A stretch of DNA of 64,000 nucleotides, from contig CM046295.1 in the NCBI GenBank assembly GCA_025267735.1, forward strand, positions 23,034,938 to 23,098,937, in the 5' to 3' direction. The DNA comes from Mactra quadrangularis (taxonomy: Eukaryota; Mollusca; Bivalvia; Venerida; Mactridae). Each line of letters opens with the position of its first letter. Within the stretch, counting starts at the first letter, position 1. The position numbers and the translations under genes are program-made. Of this stretch, positions 39,911 to 51,600 are shown in pieces. The notes under the pieces are model-generated. The model searched no databases and had not been told where the DNA came from. It worked only from the letters and a program-made list of their open reading frames with translations.

Positions 39911-40432
39911 CAGGGCTGAGTTCAGTTATCGCGAACGTTACAGAACGTTACATAACGATACATTCGGAACTCCTCGGCCATATAATTGTTTACTTTAACA
40001 CTGGTAGGTTTTAAAAAAAGCGTCTAAATATGTCCGAGATTATTCGCAGCAAATGATCGAGGAGTTCCGAAGGTATCGTTACGGAACGTTCTGTAACGTT
40101 CGCGGTATCAGTAGCGTGTTCAGTTACCGCGAACGTTACAGAACGTTACATAACGATACATTCGGAACTCCTCGGCCATTCGCTGCGAATAAGCTCGGAC
40201 ATATTTAGACGCTATTTTGAAACTACCGGTGTTGAAGTAAACAAATATACGATCGTGTAGGCATTGAGTGATGTTTCGTTTTAGTCCGTTAATTTTGAAA
40301 CATCACTCAATGCCTTAACGATCGCATATTTGTGTATTAGATTAGATTATTCGAAGCGAATGGCCGAGGAGTTCTGAATGTATCGTTATGTAACGTTCTG
40401 TAACGTTCGCGGTAACTGAACTTAGCCCAGAG
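39911..40432. mobile_element. Palindromic MITE, two units head to tail
   Basis: GGGCTGAGTTCAGTTATCGC at the left and GTAACTGAACTTAGCCC at the right. An internal junction near 40105-40120 (TATCAGTAGCGTGTTCAGTT) shows two palindromic units fused. AACGTTACAGAACGTTAC repeats fill each arm. Confidence 0.85.
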
Positions 40433-41116
40433 GTTGTCCACGAAAACATTGCGTAAATAAACATAGCCAGTTTCATTACACACCAATATTTAGGGGTGAA
40501 ATGTTAGAACAATTTAATATTTTAACCAGTTTAAACGTATTTTAGTGACACACCATCGTTTCAATGTGCATTTTATATAATAAATGTTGAATTTTAAAGT
40601 GGTCTGCTGAAAATCAGTAAAATAATGGATGTGTAACATATTTTTTACCTATTGAGTGGACACTTCTATTGTTCAAAGTATGAAAACACACATGACCTGT
40701 TCAACGAACTGTATATGGGTTATAATGTTTCACCAAGTGAATTGTTTATATTCGCATTGTTTACATAAACGCGCTATACAACAGTTGTTCAAAAACCGAT
40801 ACACTTACACATCAAGCATTGATTAAAATATAACGACTTACACAACATGTAACGCACGAGTTTTGGGGCGTGGTTAAAATGGTCTACAAATCGTGTTTTC
40901 GATGGTTGAGACTATTTTCTGACTACGCCTTGTGTTATTTTAAACGTGTATTAAATTTAGTGAATGTGATTTAAGACTGGTTTTATATGCTCTACAGTTT
41001 TTCAGTGATTTATTAGTAAGTATTTAACTTTAATTAATTAATTTAACTCATTCCGTGGGGTATGTTATTAAGGTTCAAGTTAAGTCTTTATTAGCATTAT
41101 TAATGGTAAAATAAAA
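40433..41116. other. No feature recognised
   Basis: AT-rich unique-looking sequence without open frames, splice-bracketed segments or repeats that I can identify. Confidence 0.5.
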
Positions 41117-41764
41117 AATGCTCTAATTCTGTCGTACTTTCATCAAGAACAGTGTTTTATATATCAAAATGTTTCTTAAGAAACATACGAAGTGATGCTG
41201 GCAATAAATTTAGATGAAAACTTTTAACAAAAGATGCATTTGCAAAATTGATGCTGTAAAAAAGAAAATACTAAAAGACATTCAATTCTTTTTACAAACT
41301 AATTTAACATTAAATCATTTACAGAACATTATAGTTTATATTCCAATGAAGGTACTCCAAAATATATAATCCCAATAAATGTTAAAACAAAACTACGGTA
41401 TATGAAAATCATTTTGACAGATTCAATTGTAATAGGTTTTCGCGAGCCTGTTTCTACTTTCACTTTAGTTTTTCATTTGCCTTAGTTTTGTTTTAACATT
41501 TATTAATGTTATAAATATTGGAGTACCTTTATGGGAATATGAACTATAATGTTCTGTAAAGGATTTAATGTTAAATTTTGTTGTAAGAAAATATTAATAC
41601 ATTTTAGTATTTTTATTTATACAACATCAATTTTGCAAATACATCTTTTGTTAATTATTTATTGTCATAATTGATGACAAGTATCACTTTGTAAGTTTCA
41701 TAAGGAACATTTTGATGTATAAAACACTACTCTGAGGGGAGATGTGCCAGAATTAGAGCATTTT
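41117..41764. repeat. Foldback element, arms of about 250 bp
   Basis: AAATGCTCTAATTCTG at the left pairs with CAGAATTAGAGCATTT at the right. Along the arms AACATTATAGTTTATATTCC pairs with GGAATATGAACTATAATGTT, and CATTTGCAAAATTGATG with ATCAATTTTGCAAATAC. An AT-rich loop of about 100 bp lies at the centre. Confidence 0.85.
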
Positions 41765-42589
41765 CATTTTCACTGAATTATTTTGCTAACCAAGACTTTG
41801 CATGAACCTTAAGTAATAAGAGACAGTTATTCCTTTTTATAAGACATGCCGTGACTCGATTCACATTGGGATAATATCCAAGGTTAGGTTCAACTGAAAA
41901 ACATGTTACGGTGGGTCTTGTATTCTCATAAAGGACCAGGACAAAAGGCGCTTGGCAGCATAGGTGTTGGCACAATTTTTTTCAAAATATACACTATTAT
42001 AAATACATAAAAATTAATTGGTGGGAACTCAGAGTGGCCGCTTAGCGCAAATGGTCGTTTAGGAGACGTGGTCGCTTATGCAAGATTCACTGTACTTTAT
42101 TTAGTGTATAATTATTTTGAAAAGAAAATGAGCCTAACACATATGCTTGGCAGTAGGCACATAGCTTTAAAAAAAAAAAAATACACTATTAAAGATAATT
42201 CATAGTGTATATTATTTAAAACATCTATGCGCCTAGCAGCTATGACCAGGACTAACGCCGTAACGGGGACATTCTCGGTTATGTTTAAAAGACACGTACG
42301 AGTGAGCATTTCATTTATTTTGGATTTATCATTCACACAGTCAACCTGTAAATTATTCATACGGATAGGTTAGTGTATTTGGATTGCTATGAATATATTT
42401 GGAATAATGTGAATATCAGTGAGTGATGAGTGTCTTCTGCAGTAATATGGTTGTGTGTTTCTGTGTAATTAAGTTGGACTTAGTGCTGGCTATACTGACG
42501 TTATTACGTTTTGAAGTTCGAATGTCAATATATACGTATATGTCACGTTATTTATTTGTTGTCAGTATAAGGGGGGATATGTAAGCTGT

Positions 42590-43075
42590 CGGATAATTCA
42601 GTCAGTAAAGTACTGGCCATATACTAGTAAGCAATGGGTCCCGGGTCCGAGTCCATGGCTGGCTGCATATTTTTCTCGCCTTGCGCCATATGCCGCCAAT
42701 GAATGACGTAACTTAATTACTGTTAGTTGTTAAACGCTTGTGATAAATGGTTGCTCCTTAAACGGTAAAGGGTCCTGACATTCGAGACGAATTTCCAGTT
42801 CGTAGGAGAGTATGTCACGGTTCTTATCCAGTCTCATTACGGGGTGAAAAATATGTAAGCGGTTGGATAGCTCAGTCTGGAGAGTATTCGACTCGTAAGC
42901 GAGGGGTCCCATATTCTAGTATCGGTCAGGCTGCATATATTTCTTACCCTGTGGCATGCAGCACACGTATACAAATTGGTAAATGAAGCCATCGGAGATA
43001 TCTATCTTTTACGATGAAATTAGCCATGCCCTTAGTGCGGTTCGAACCTGTGATCTATGAATCCTGAGCATAGAT
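42590..43075 (+). mobile_element. tRNA-derived SINE-like heads
   Basis: 42590-42680 (GATAATTCAGTCAGTAAAG ... GGGTCCGAGTCC ... GGCTGCATATTTTTCT) and 42858-42950 (GATAGCTCAGTCTGGAGAG ... GGCTGCATATATTTCTTAC) share head and body start. 43030-43070 adds a reversed B box (GGTTCGAACCTGTG). Degraded. Confidence 0.5.
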
Positions 43076-43411
43076 TGTATCACAAAAATACTTCTTCATT
43101 TTATATATATCCATTGCCAATCGCATCTTGAGTAATGTATTTTTGTTTTATATTTGGACTTCAAGCAACTATAAATTTAGTATTATTGCTATTGAAATCT
43201 TTATGTAGTAATAAATCATCCATGGTTATGATATAATGTAGTTATATCAGGGGAAAACAAAATCACCTATAATTCTGAAGTAAATGGTTTACAGTTTACC
43301 AAAATACATTACACATTGCAAGGGCAACAACTAGTACAGACGATAAATAATTAAATTGACAGATTTATCTCCCTTAGTGTTAACAAGCAGACTGTAAATA
43401 GACTAACTCCG

Positions 43412-43618
43412 GGGCTGAGTTCAGTTACCGCGAACGTTACAGAACGTTACATAACGATACATTCGGAACTCCTCGGCCATATAATTGTTTACTTTAACAC
43501 CGGTAGTTTCAAAATAGCGTCTAAATATGTCCGAGATAATTCGCAGCAAATGATCGAGGAGTTCCGAATGTATCGTTACGGAACGTTCTGTAACGTTCGC
43601 GGTAACTGAACTCAGCCC
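43412..43618. mobile_element. Palindromic MITE, 207 bp, nearly perfect foldback
   Basis: GGGCTGAGTTCAGTTACCGC and GCGGTAACTGAACTCAGCCC are perfect inverted ends. Almost the whole element pairs with itself around a small centre. Same family as 39911-40432. Confidence 0.92.
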
Positions 43619-43799
43619 TGATCTCTCTTTTTGGGGGTTTGTCTGCACAGGAACAAACAAATCGTGACTGTAACAACAAAACAATACGTATTGATAAGAT
43701 TGAAACAATGTCACTCAGTTTTCAAAGAAACGTTGAAAGTCTTTCGTAGATTAGTAGGTTTTTCTAAATTTGTCACTACTGAATTCGTCCCATGTCCTC

Positions 43800-43905
43800 G
43801 TCGTTTCTTCCGCCGTCTATATCTGACTCAGTGGCCTATTGGTAGAAACTATACATGCTGTATGTGTGATCACAGTGGTTGGGGTTCGATCACTCGGATG
43901 GTACA
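43800..43905 (+). mobile_element. tRNA-like SINE head
   Basis: GACTCAGTGGCCTATTGGTAG and GGTTGGGGTTCGATCAC have the spacing of A and B boxes. They lie inside a 124-codon open frame that is therefore unlikely to be a gene. Confidence 0.4.
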
Positions 43906-44865
43906 TTCATTCTCATATCGCAAAGTGTCTGGAGCATTTGCAATGCTGTCGAAACTATATATGTTTTATTCAATAGTATCATATTTACAAGTCATAAAAT
44001 TTTAAAGAGTGACATGGCCAGAGAAAAGTTTCAACAAAAGAAAAAATTGGTGGTAATGTGCTGAAATGACAGGTGCATTTTTACCATCGGAATTTTCTCT
44101 GACACACTGTGGGAAAACTTCTTGGTAAAAAGGTAACCAGTGTTCATTTTTGGAGTTAAGATCCTGAACCTCCCGATGTTTAACTTCCATTGTACTAGTG
44201 CCAATGCTTACACGTTTCTTTTATATTTACATCTTATTGTTTTCAGATTCTGCGAGCTTACAACGTGGATCAATGCAATGAAAGTTTTGTTGTGACACAA
44301 TGAACTGTTATGTGTATAGATTGGTTTTGAAGACAATGATCAATGTCCTCACTTATATGATAAAGGAAGTATATTTTACATTATTTTCATCAATATTTAC
44401 ATTAAAAGTACGGCAGTTCGGTTTAAAAATCTTCTTTTTTATGCACATTCAATTGACTTAACAATCTTTAGCATGCTATCTCTTATGGGTCAAATTACTC
44501 ATCATGATGGATATCATTATATAACTAATTTACAACTGGATGAAACAGTCGCATATTCTTTTTGCTCATTGTAAATTCGATTTGAACCGGTGAACTCTTA
44601 CTCCAAAGCACATGTCCTAATTTTGGATTATTGCTTATATGTGACATTTTGTCTGCTGTTATCTTGTAACATTATACAGGTACAATGTGGTAAATATGTT
44701 ATCAAGCTACCATAGATTATTCTCCTCATGTATATTATGTATAAGTATGTAAATATGTATATAAAATATGTGTATACAATGTATAAGGGATTCGAGATTT
44801 TCTTATAGTTTGCAACCCTTCTAGTCAGCTCATAAGGAAGGCATTTTGAGTACAAATCGGATCGA

Positions 44866-45130
44866 GGCTAGCTCAGTTGGTAGCACGCAGGTCTATTGAT
44901 CGACGGGGCGTGGGTTCGATTTCAAGGCGGGGCATACTTTCGTAGAGGTTATGAAATTTTTTATGGCCATTCTCTCTTCTACCGATGATTCTTAATTATG
45001 TAGGGCAGTTGTCATATACTGACGAAAGTTTGTGCTTAGTAGTTGGTTAACAGCTAAATTCAGAGCTCTAGCCTTTCCAGGAACCTATAAAATGTGTTAC
45101 TACACGCGTTAAACTCATTAAATACAAAAA
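44866..45130 (+). mobile_element. SINE-A copy 6
   Basis: Head GGCTAGCTCAGTTGGTAGCA, B box GGGTTCGATTTCAAGG, core GGGCAGTTGTCATATACTGA, tail CGCGTTAAACTCATTAAATA plus an A-rich run. Confidence 0.88.
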
Positions 45131-45148
45131 AAAACAAATCCAAAGTTA

Positions 45149-45440
45149 CCCATCCGGTTAGCTCAATCGGTAGAACGCAAGTCTACTGATCCAAAGTTCG
45201 ATTCCCGGGTGGGGCATACTTCCGTGGATTATGGTTGCGAAGTAATTTCTACGGCATTTCTTCCGCCTAACAATGATTTTAAATCATGTAGTTAAGTTGT
45301 CAGTCACTGACGACAGTATTCACCTAATTACTGGTTAACAGCTGACTCATATATAGCTTTTTCAGGAGCGGTGATTTGGTTAACTGACCGCTGTGATCTG
45401 ACATTTACAAAGTGTTACTATGGCGATTAACCAATAAAAA
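45149..45440 (+). mobile_element. SINE-A copy 7, 20 bp after copy 6
   Basis: Head CCGGTTAGCTCAATCGGTAG, B box AGTTCGATTCCCGG, core AAGTTGTCAGTCACTGACGA, end GTTACTATGGCGATTAACC. A diverged, older copy in the same orientation as copy 6. Confidence 0.82.
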
Positions 45441-45576
45441 GTTAAGATCTTGATGTTTTATGCTTGTTTAAGAATAGTGAGTTTCATGAACTGAATACAA
45501 GTTTTATTATTCAATAATATTCTTCAGTTGAAAGGGAACTCAGCCAGCTCCTTGATTTTAATACACATGTATAGTA

Positions 45577-46309
45577 AATAAATATTAACCTGACGTTGGT
45601 ACCCTCATTGTAATAATTTCACGCTTCATTGTCTGTCTATTTATACCTTCGGTAGATTCCGCGTATTATTCATACGAAGAAGCACGTGTTAACTGATCAT
45701 GTTCTTCATATAAGTATGTAATTGTTTGTGAGTTATAAGGAATGACTCTACAGCGCCGATGATACCGAGATGGACTGGGAACTACTGTAGTTAAGTAGGT
45801 GTTGGTTCGAGCCCAATCATGCGCAATTCTTTTTCATTTTTTAATATTTGTACAAACAAAATATCGTTAAAATTGTCCAAAAAATGTGTTATTTCATACA
45901 CTCTTCTATTTTTTGTATTTTTATTAATCTATAATTTCAGTTTTATTATTTTGTAATCAGATCTAATCACATTTGATTTATTACATCAATTGCACGACAA
46001 AATACAGAAATACAATAAATATCAATTATCACCTTCGCTGCAATCAGATGAGTCGTGTCGCCGGCTCATATTTTAAATAAAACACAATGCACGAGAAAAA
46101 AGTCGGATATATGTATACTTTAAACGGTACGATGTATTGCTCTTTACTCACTTCAATTTTTAACTCGCGACTCGTTCAACTGTATCAGAAAAACGGAAAT
46201 TATCGAGTCAGTCCGACATTTATCGATGGGAGGCCGATTATTGATTATACCGCGTCATCTCGATTTAATTTTATTCTGCATAAAGGTTAACGTCAGGTTA
46301 ATATTTACA
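45577..46309. mobile_element. TIR element with AATATTAACCTGACGT ends
   Basis: AAATATTAACCTGACGTT near 45580 is inverted in AACGTCAGGTTAATATTT near 46290-46307. It includes a tRNA-like head at 45750-45830 (GGTTCGAGCCC) and a 67-codon frame of no recognisable family. Confidence 0.65.
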
Positions 46310-46509
46310 ATGGAACCCCTCTAAATCGGAAACCCTCCAAACCGGAATTCTCTCCAAACCGGAATTTTTTTATTGTATTTACTATAATTTCAATATTTTG
46401 TTCATATTTTAGATACGCTTTTTATCTACTTTAAAAATCTTTTCATGTCTATTTATTTGTTTTTAGGCTTTTAGTTCGTTACCATTTCTATACGATAAGT
46501 TATTATAAT

Positions 46510-46690
46510 GTCTGCTTACATTCGTAGAGCTTGGTCATTAAATAGTATTTACCATTCGCTCACCTCTATCAAGTAGGGCAGTTGTCAGTCAGTCACGTAA
46601 CATATTGACTTAGTACTGGTCTGAGCCTTGGATCAAGAGGTCTAGGACTATGAGTAGGATGCATGACCGCGGCAATGTGAATGAAAACAA
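46510..46690 (+). mobile_element. SINE fragment sharing only the conserved core with SINE-A
   Basis: TAGGGCAGTTGTCAGTCAGTCA matches the SINE-A core while the sequences on either side differ, suggesting a second SINE family built on the same central domain. Confidence 0.5.
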
Positions 46691-46940
46691 TTTTGAATTG
46701 AATCATGTAGCACCCTGAATTACATGACGTTATAATGTCGGATTAAGTCTTATGCTTGGATAATCTCGTCTCGTTTTATGCGTTAATTAAAATTAAGGTA
46801 AAAAGAAAAGTTTGTTTTCTTTATTTCAGCTTATGGTATTGTGGTGCTTGAAAGCATGGTGTCTCGAGTTAAGTAATTATTTAAACTTAGATTTTAAAAT
46901 CTGTTATTGAATATTTTCTGAAGGTAAATTAAAGATAGTT

Positions 46941-46988
46941 ATGATTCAACAAGCTGGAAGACGATTTCACAGAAACAGAGAAGAACTG
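46941..46988 (+). CDS. Candidate first coding exon (weak)
   Basis: ATG followed by 16 codons reading MIQQAGRRFHRNREEL and a GTAAGT donor, phase 0. An acceptor-like TTCTTTATTTCAG lies upstream at 46830, and an in-frame stop at 46908 limits the reading to this ATG. The 6.7-kb satellite would fall in its intron. The next in-phase candidate is 60879-60999. Protein not recognised. Confidence 0.25.
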
Positions 46989-48640
46989 GTAAGTTGAAAT
47001 TTATTGATTATTTTCTAGAAATGTCATTCGTTTATAAACTAAAGTGTTTGTTAACTTTACACTCATTGGAGAATCTAAATTTGTGTAGGTATTAGGGCGC
47101 GTGTTGTTTGTTTGTTGTTGTTTTTTTTTGGGGGGGGGGGGTCGAGTGTGCTTTTACATACATGTACTTTGTTTATTGACAATGACATTTCTAGTTTTTT
47201 TATTTAATTTTTCAAGTTGTGTTGTTATTTAATTCATTTTTTCCTATTTGTTTTTAAATTTTATTTCTTAGTTTGTCCGTGTCTGACCTGAGATTTGCAC
47301 CGATATCTCAGGTCCTCGCATGCATTTCCCTTCCATTCTGTCCCATCCCCGCCATGACGTGGGTTCGGTCTGTTGGGTTTTTAAGAGTCATTGGCTTCAT
47401 ATCCCCCAGCACCAGGGTTCGGAATACTTTGGTCACTATTATTTGCACTCTTGCTGACTTGTCAACTTTTACATTAATTTTACCTAGTTAAGACATAAAA
47501 AATTGGGGCCTTAGAATATAGCCGGTTGAGGGCGATTTGGGTTATTGGGAGGATTGTAGAGGTTTTATTTGAGGGGGGGGAAGGGTAGGACTGATGGCAT
47601 TTAACTTTATAAGAAAACATGTTGTTGTGGTTTTACTTTAAGAATGTATTATGTGGCTTACTTAGAAACGTGGGTGCTTGTTTGGGGTTCAAATGAGTAA
47701 AATAGGGGGATGTTTATACCATGGGCATGAGAAAGGATGTTTTGAACTAACTTATTAACAAGGGTTTGTTAATTTTGGTTAAACAATGGTATACATGAAT
47801 TTAGATGCTTAATCGAGTTTACTTATAATCGAGTTTACTTAGAAAATGGCGAAAATTACTATTGAGAAATAAGAACGTTTATAAAAATTACGTAGCCGAC
47901 GCTTTTTAAATATAGTTGTAATAATCATGTTTTTGTTAACCGTAGAAATGTTTTATGAACTTTCTAAAATCTTTTATATGTACATGGTATCATTACAAAG
48001 CTACATAATTATTCCAAACTTCATGAACAATAATTTGATATTTATAATGTTGCTTACGTAGTATATTAAAAATTTGTGTGCACACTTTAAATGGCAATAC
48101 TAATTTTGCATGTATATGAGTCAAGAAATATTGTTTGTACCAATGCGACATACCAGATGTGTAACAACTTTTCCACAATTTCATATATGGTGTAGTTAAT
48201 AATCCCAATATTCTTATGCTTGTCACATCTTACTATGAAGATTTGTTCACATTAAATCATTCTGTGTGACACTTGAACATAACATTACAGAACGTTAAAA
48301 TTAAAACGAGGTTATGATTTTTTTATGATCAAATTTCATTTATCTATATTAAAACTTTATCAGGGATGTACATGATACGTTTAGATTTTATACCCAACAC
48401 CATTTTCACATTTATTAAAACAGTTAGCAGGGGTGTGCAAAAATGAAGTACATTTGGCGCAATGTGATATTACAAAACAAAGAGCAAATACGTTAATGCA
48501 CACGTTCACTCGTGTACTTACCATATTCTCACGTTGAGATATTAAACATGTGCATTCTTTAATAATATCAAATTTAATTCTAAATTTAATTTAATTTTTA
48601 AACTGTTTGTCTAGCTGCCGTTTACATTGTAAGTTTTCAA
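46989..48640. other. No gene recognised
   Basis: T-rich then G-rich tract at 47107-47145 (a run of 10 G). The minus strand of 47275-47440 is open for about 50 codons without a recognisable family. Otherwise AT-rich unique sequence. Confidence 0.4.
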
Positions 48641-48649
48641 TATTAAAAT

Positions 48650-51600
48650 TACACACAATTTGACATGTCAAAATGTGCTTACTCCTGGAATAGTATCTGA
48701 CCTTAACTTAAATAGCTTACACACAATTTGACATAATATCGGTTTTTATTCGCATGTCTATGTTTTTCAAATGAAAAAATGCAATTTGACATGTAAGAAT
48801 TTTCTTATTCCCAGATAAGTATCTGACCCTAATTAAGACAATATACACACATTACGACATTTCATTCAATACATATTCTCATGTAGATCCCTGACTTCAA
48901 ATATAAATATTACACACAATATGATATGTCATTCGGTCGTTATTCTCATGTAGGTAACTTTCTTCAATTAACATCTCACACACAATATTCCATTGTTATT
49001 TTCATATAGGTTTCTATCTTCTTTCTTACATGCAATATGACATGTCATTCTATCGTTTTTTTTCATGTAGGTCTCTGTCTTCAAATTTTAACTTAACTCA
49101 AATGACATGTCAGATATTTTTCTTAGGTAAGTATCTATTCTGTTTTTACTTACACACTATATGACAAGTTTTTCTATCCTTATTCTCATGTAGGTTTCTG
49201 TCTTCAATAAAAACCTTATACACTGTGTCGGACATGTCAGTCGGTCCTTATTCTCTTGAGATCTCTGTCTTCAATTAAAAACCTTACTCAAAAAAGGATA
49301 TGTCAGTCTGTCGTTATTCTCATGTAGGTTTCTGTCTTCAATAAAAACCTTATACACAGTATGACATGTCAGTCGGTCCTTATTCTCTTGAGATCTCTGT
49401 CTTCAATTAAAAACCTTACACACAATATGATATGTCATTCTGTCCTCTTTTCATGTATGTCTCTGTCTTTAAATTAAAACTTACCTCAATTTGACATGTC
49501 AGAATTTCTCTATTCCCAGGAAAGTATATATTCTTAATTAAGATAACTAACACACAATGTGTCATGTTATTCTATCCTTATTCTCATGCAGGTTTCTGTC
49601 TTCAGTTAAACATCTTACACACATTATGACATACCAGTAGGTCCTTTTTTCATGTAGGTCTCTGTCTTAAATAAACACCTTACACACAAAATGATATGTC
49701 AGTCTGTCGTTATTCTCATGTAGGTTTCTGTCTTCAATAAAAACCTTATACACAGTATGACAAGTCAATCGGTTCTTATTCTCTTGAGATCTCTGAATTC
49801 AATTAAAAACCTTACTCACAAAATGATATGTCAGTCTGTCGTTATTCTCATGTAGGTTTCTGTCTTCAATAAAAACCTTATACACAGTATGACATGTCAG
49901 TCGGTCCTTATTCTCTTGAGATCTCTGTCTTCAATTAAAAACCTTGCACACAATATGATATGTCATTCTGTTGTTATTTTCATGTATGTCTCTGTCTTTA
50001 AATTAAAACCTAACTCAATTTGACATGTCAGAATTTCTCTATTACCAGGTAAGTATCTATTCTTAATTAAGATAACTAACACACAATGCGTCATGTTATT
50101 CTATCCTTATTCTCATGTAGGTTTCTGTCTTAAATAAAAACCTTACACACAAAATGATATGTCAGTCTGTCGTTATTCTCATGTAGGTTTCTGTCTTCAA
50201 TAAAAACCTTTTACACAGTATGACATGTCAGTCGGTCCTTATTCTCTTGAGATCTCTGTCTTCAATTAAAAACCTTACACACAAAATGATATGTCAATCT
50301 GTCGTTATTCTCATGTAGGTTTCTGTCTTCAATAAAAACCTTATACACAGTATGACAAGTCAGTCGGTCATTATTCTCTTGAGATCTCTGTCTTCAATTA
50401 AAAACTGTACTCACAAAATGATATGCCAGTCTGTCGTTATTCTCATGTAGGTTTCTGTCTTCAATAAAAACCGTATACACAGTATGACATGTCAGTCGGT
50501 TCTTATTCTCTTGAGATCTCTGTCTTCAATTAAAAACCTTTCACACAATATGATATGTCATTCTGTCCTTATTTTCATGTATGTCTCTGTCTTTAAATTA
50601 AAACTTACCTCAATTTGACATGTCAGAATTTCTCTTTTACCAGGTAAGTATATATTCTTAATTAAGATAACTAACACACAATGTGTCATGTTATTCTATC
50701 CTTATTCTCATGTAGGTTTCTGTCTTCAATTAAACATCTTACACACAATGAAGACAATATCGCATGTCAACCGATAGTTATTCTTATTCAGATATCTATC
50801 TGAAATTTTAAAAAACTTACACACACTTTTACATGTCACTCCATCGTTACTTTCATGTAGGTCTCTGTCTTTTACTCAAATTGACACGTCAGAATTTCTT
50901 TATTCGCAGGTAAGTATCTATTCTTAATTAAGATAACTTTCACACAATATGACACGTTATTCTATTCTTAATCTTATGAATGTTTCTGTCTTCAATTAAT
51001 CATCTTACACACAATATGAACTATTAGTCGGTCGTTATTCTCAGGAAGGTCTCTGTCTTTATATAAACAGCTTACATACAAACTACATGTCAGCTGGTAG
51101 TTATTCTGATGTAGGTTTCTGTCTTCAATTAATAAACATTACACACAAAATAACATGTCAATCGGTTGTTATTCTTTATGAGATAGCTGTCTTCAATTAA
51201 AAAACTTACACACACCATGACACGTCTTTCCATCGTTATTTTCATGTAGGTTTCTGTCTTTAGATTAAAATTAAACTTATTTTGACCTGTTAGAATTTCT
51301 TTATTACCAGGTAAGTATCTATTCGTAATTAAGATAACTTATACAAAATATGACATGTTTATATCCTTAATCTCAAGTAGGTTTCTGTCTTCAATAAAAA
51401 ATCTTACACACAATTGACATATCAGCCGGTCGTTATTTTCATGACGGTCTCTGTCTTTATTAAGCATCTTACACAAACAAACTACATCTCAGCCGGTCCT
51501 TATTTTCATATAGGTCTCTGTCTCTATTTAAAAAAACCTACACACAATATACATTCACCTGGTTGTTATTCTCATAAAGGTCTTAGTCTTCAATAAAAAA

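Noticed and set aside
43631..44005. 124-codon frame
   Set aside because: Overlaps a tRNA-derived SINE head and has no recognisable motif or splice context.
44247..44303. Possible terminal exon after TTGTTTTCAG, 18 codons to a stop
   Set aside because: Good acceptor but too short to judge, no upstream donor or partner exon in the window, no recognisable sequence.
47273..47491. 72-codon plus frame and open minus frame at the same place
   Set aside because: Neither strand gives a recognisable protein, and no splice or promoter context supports it.
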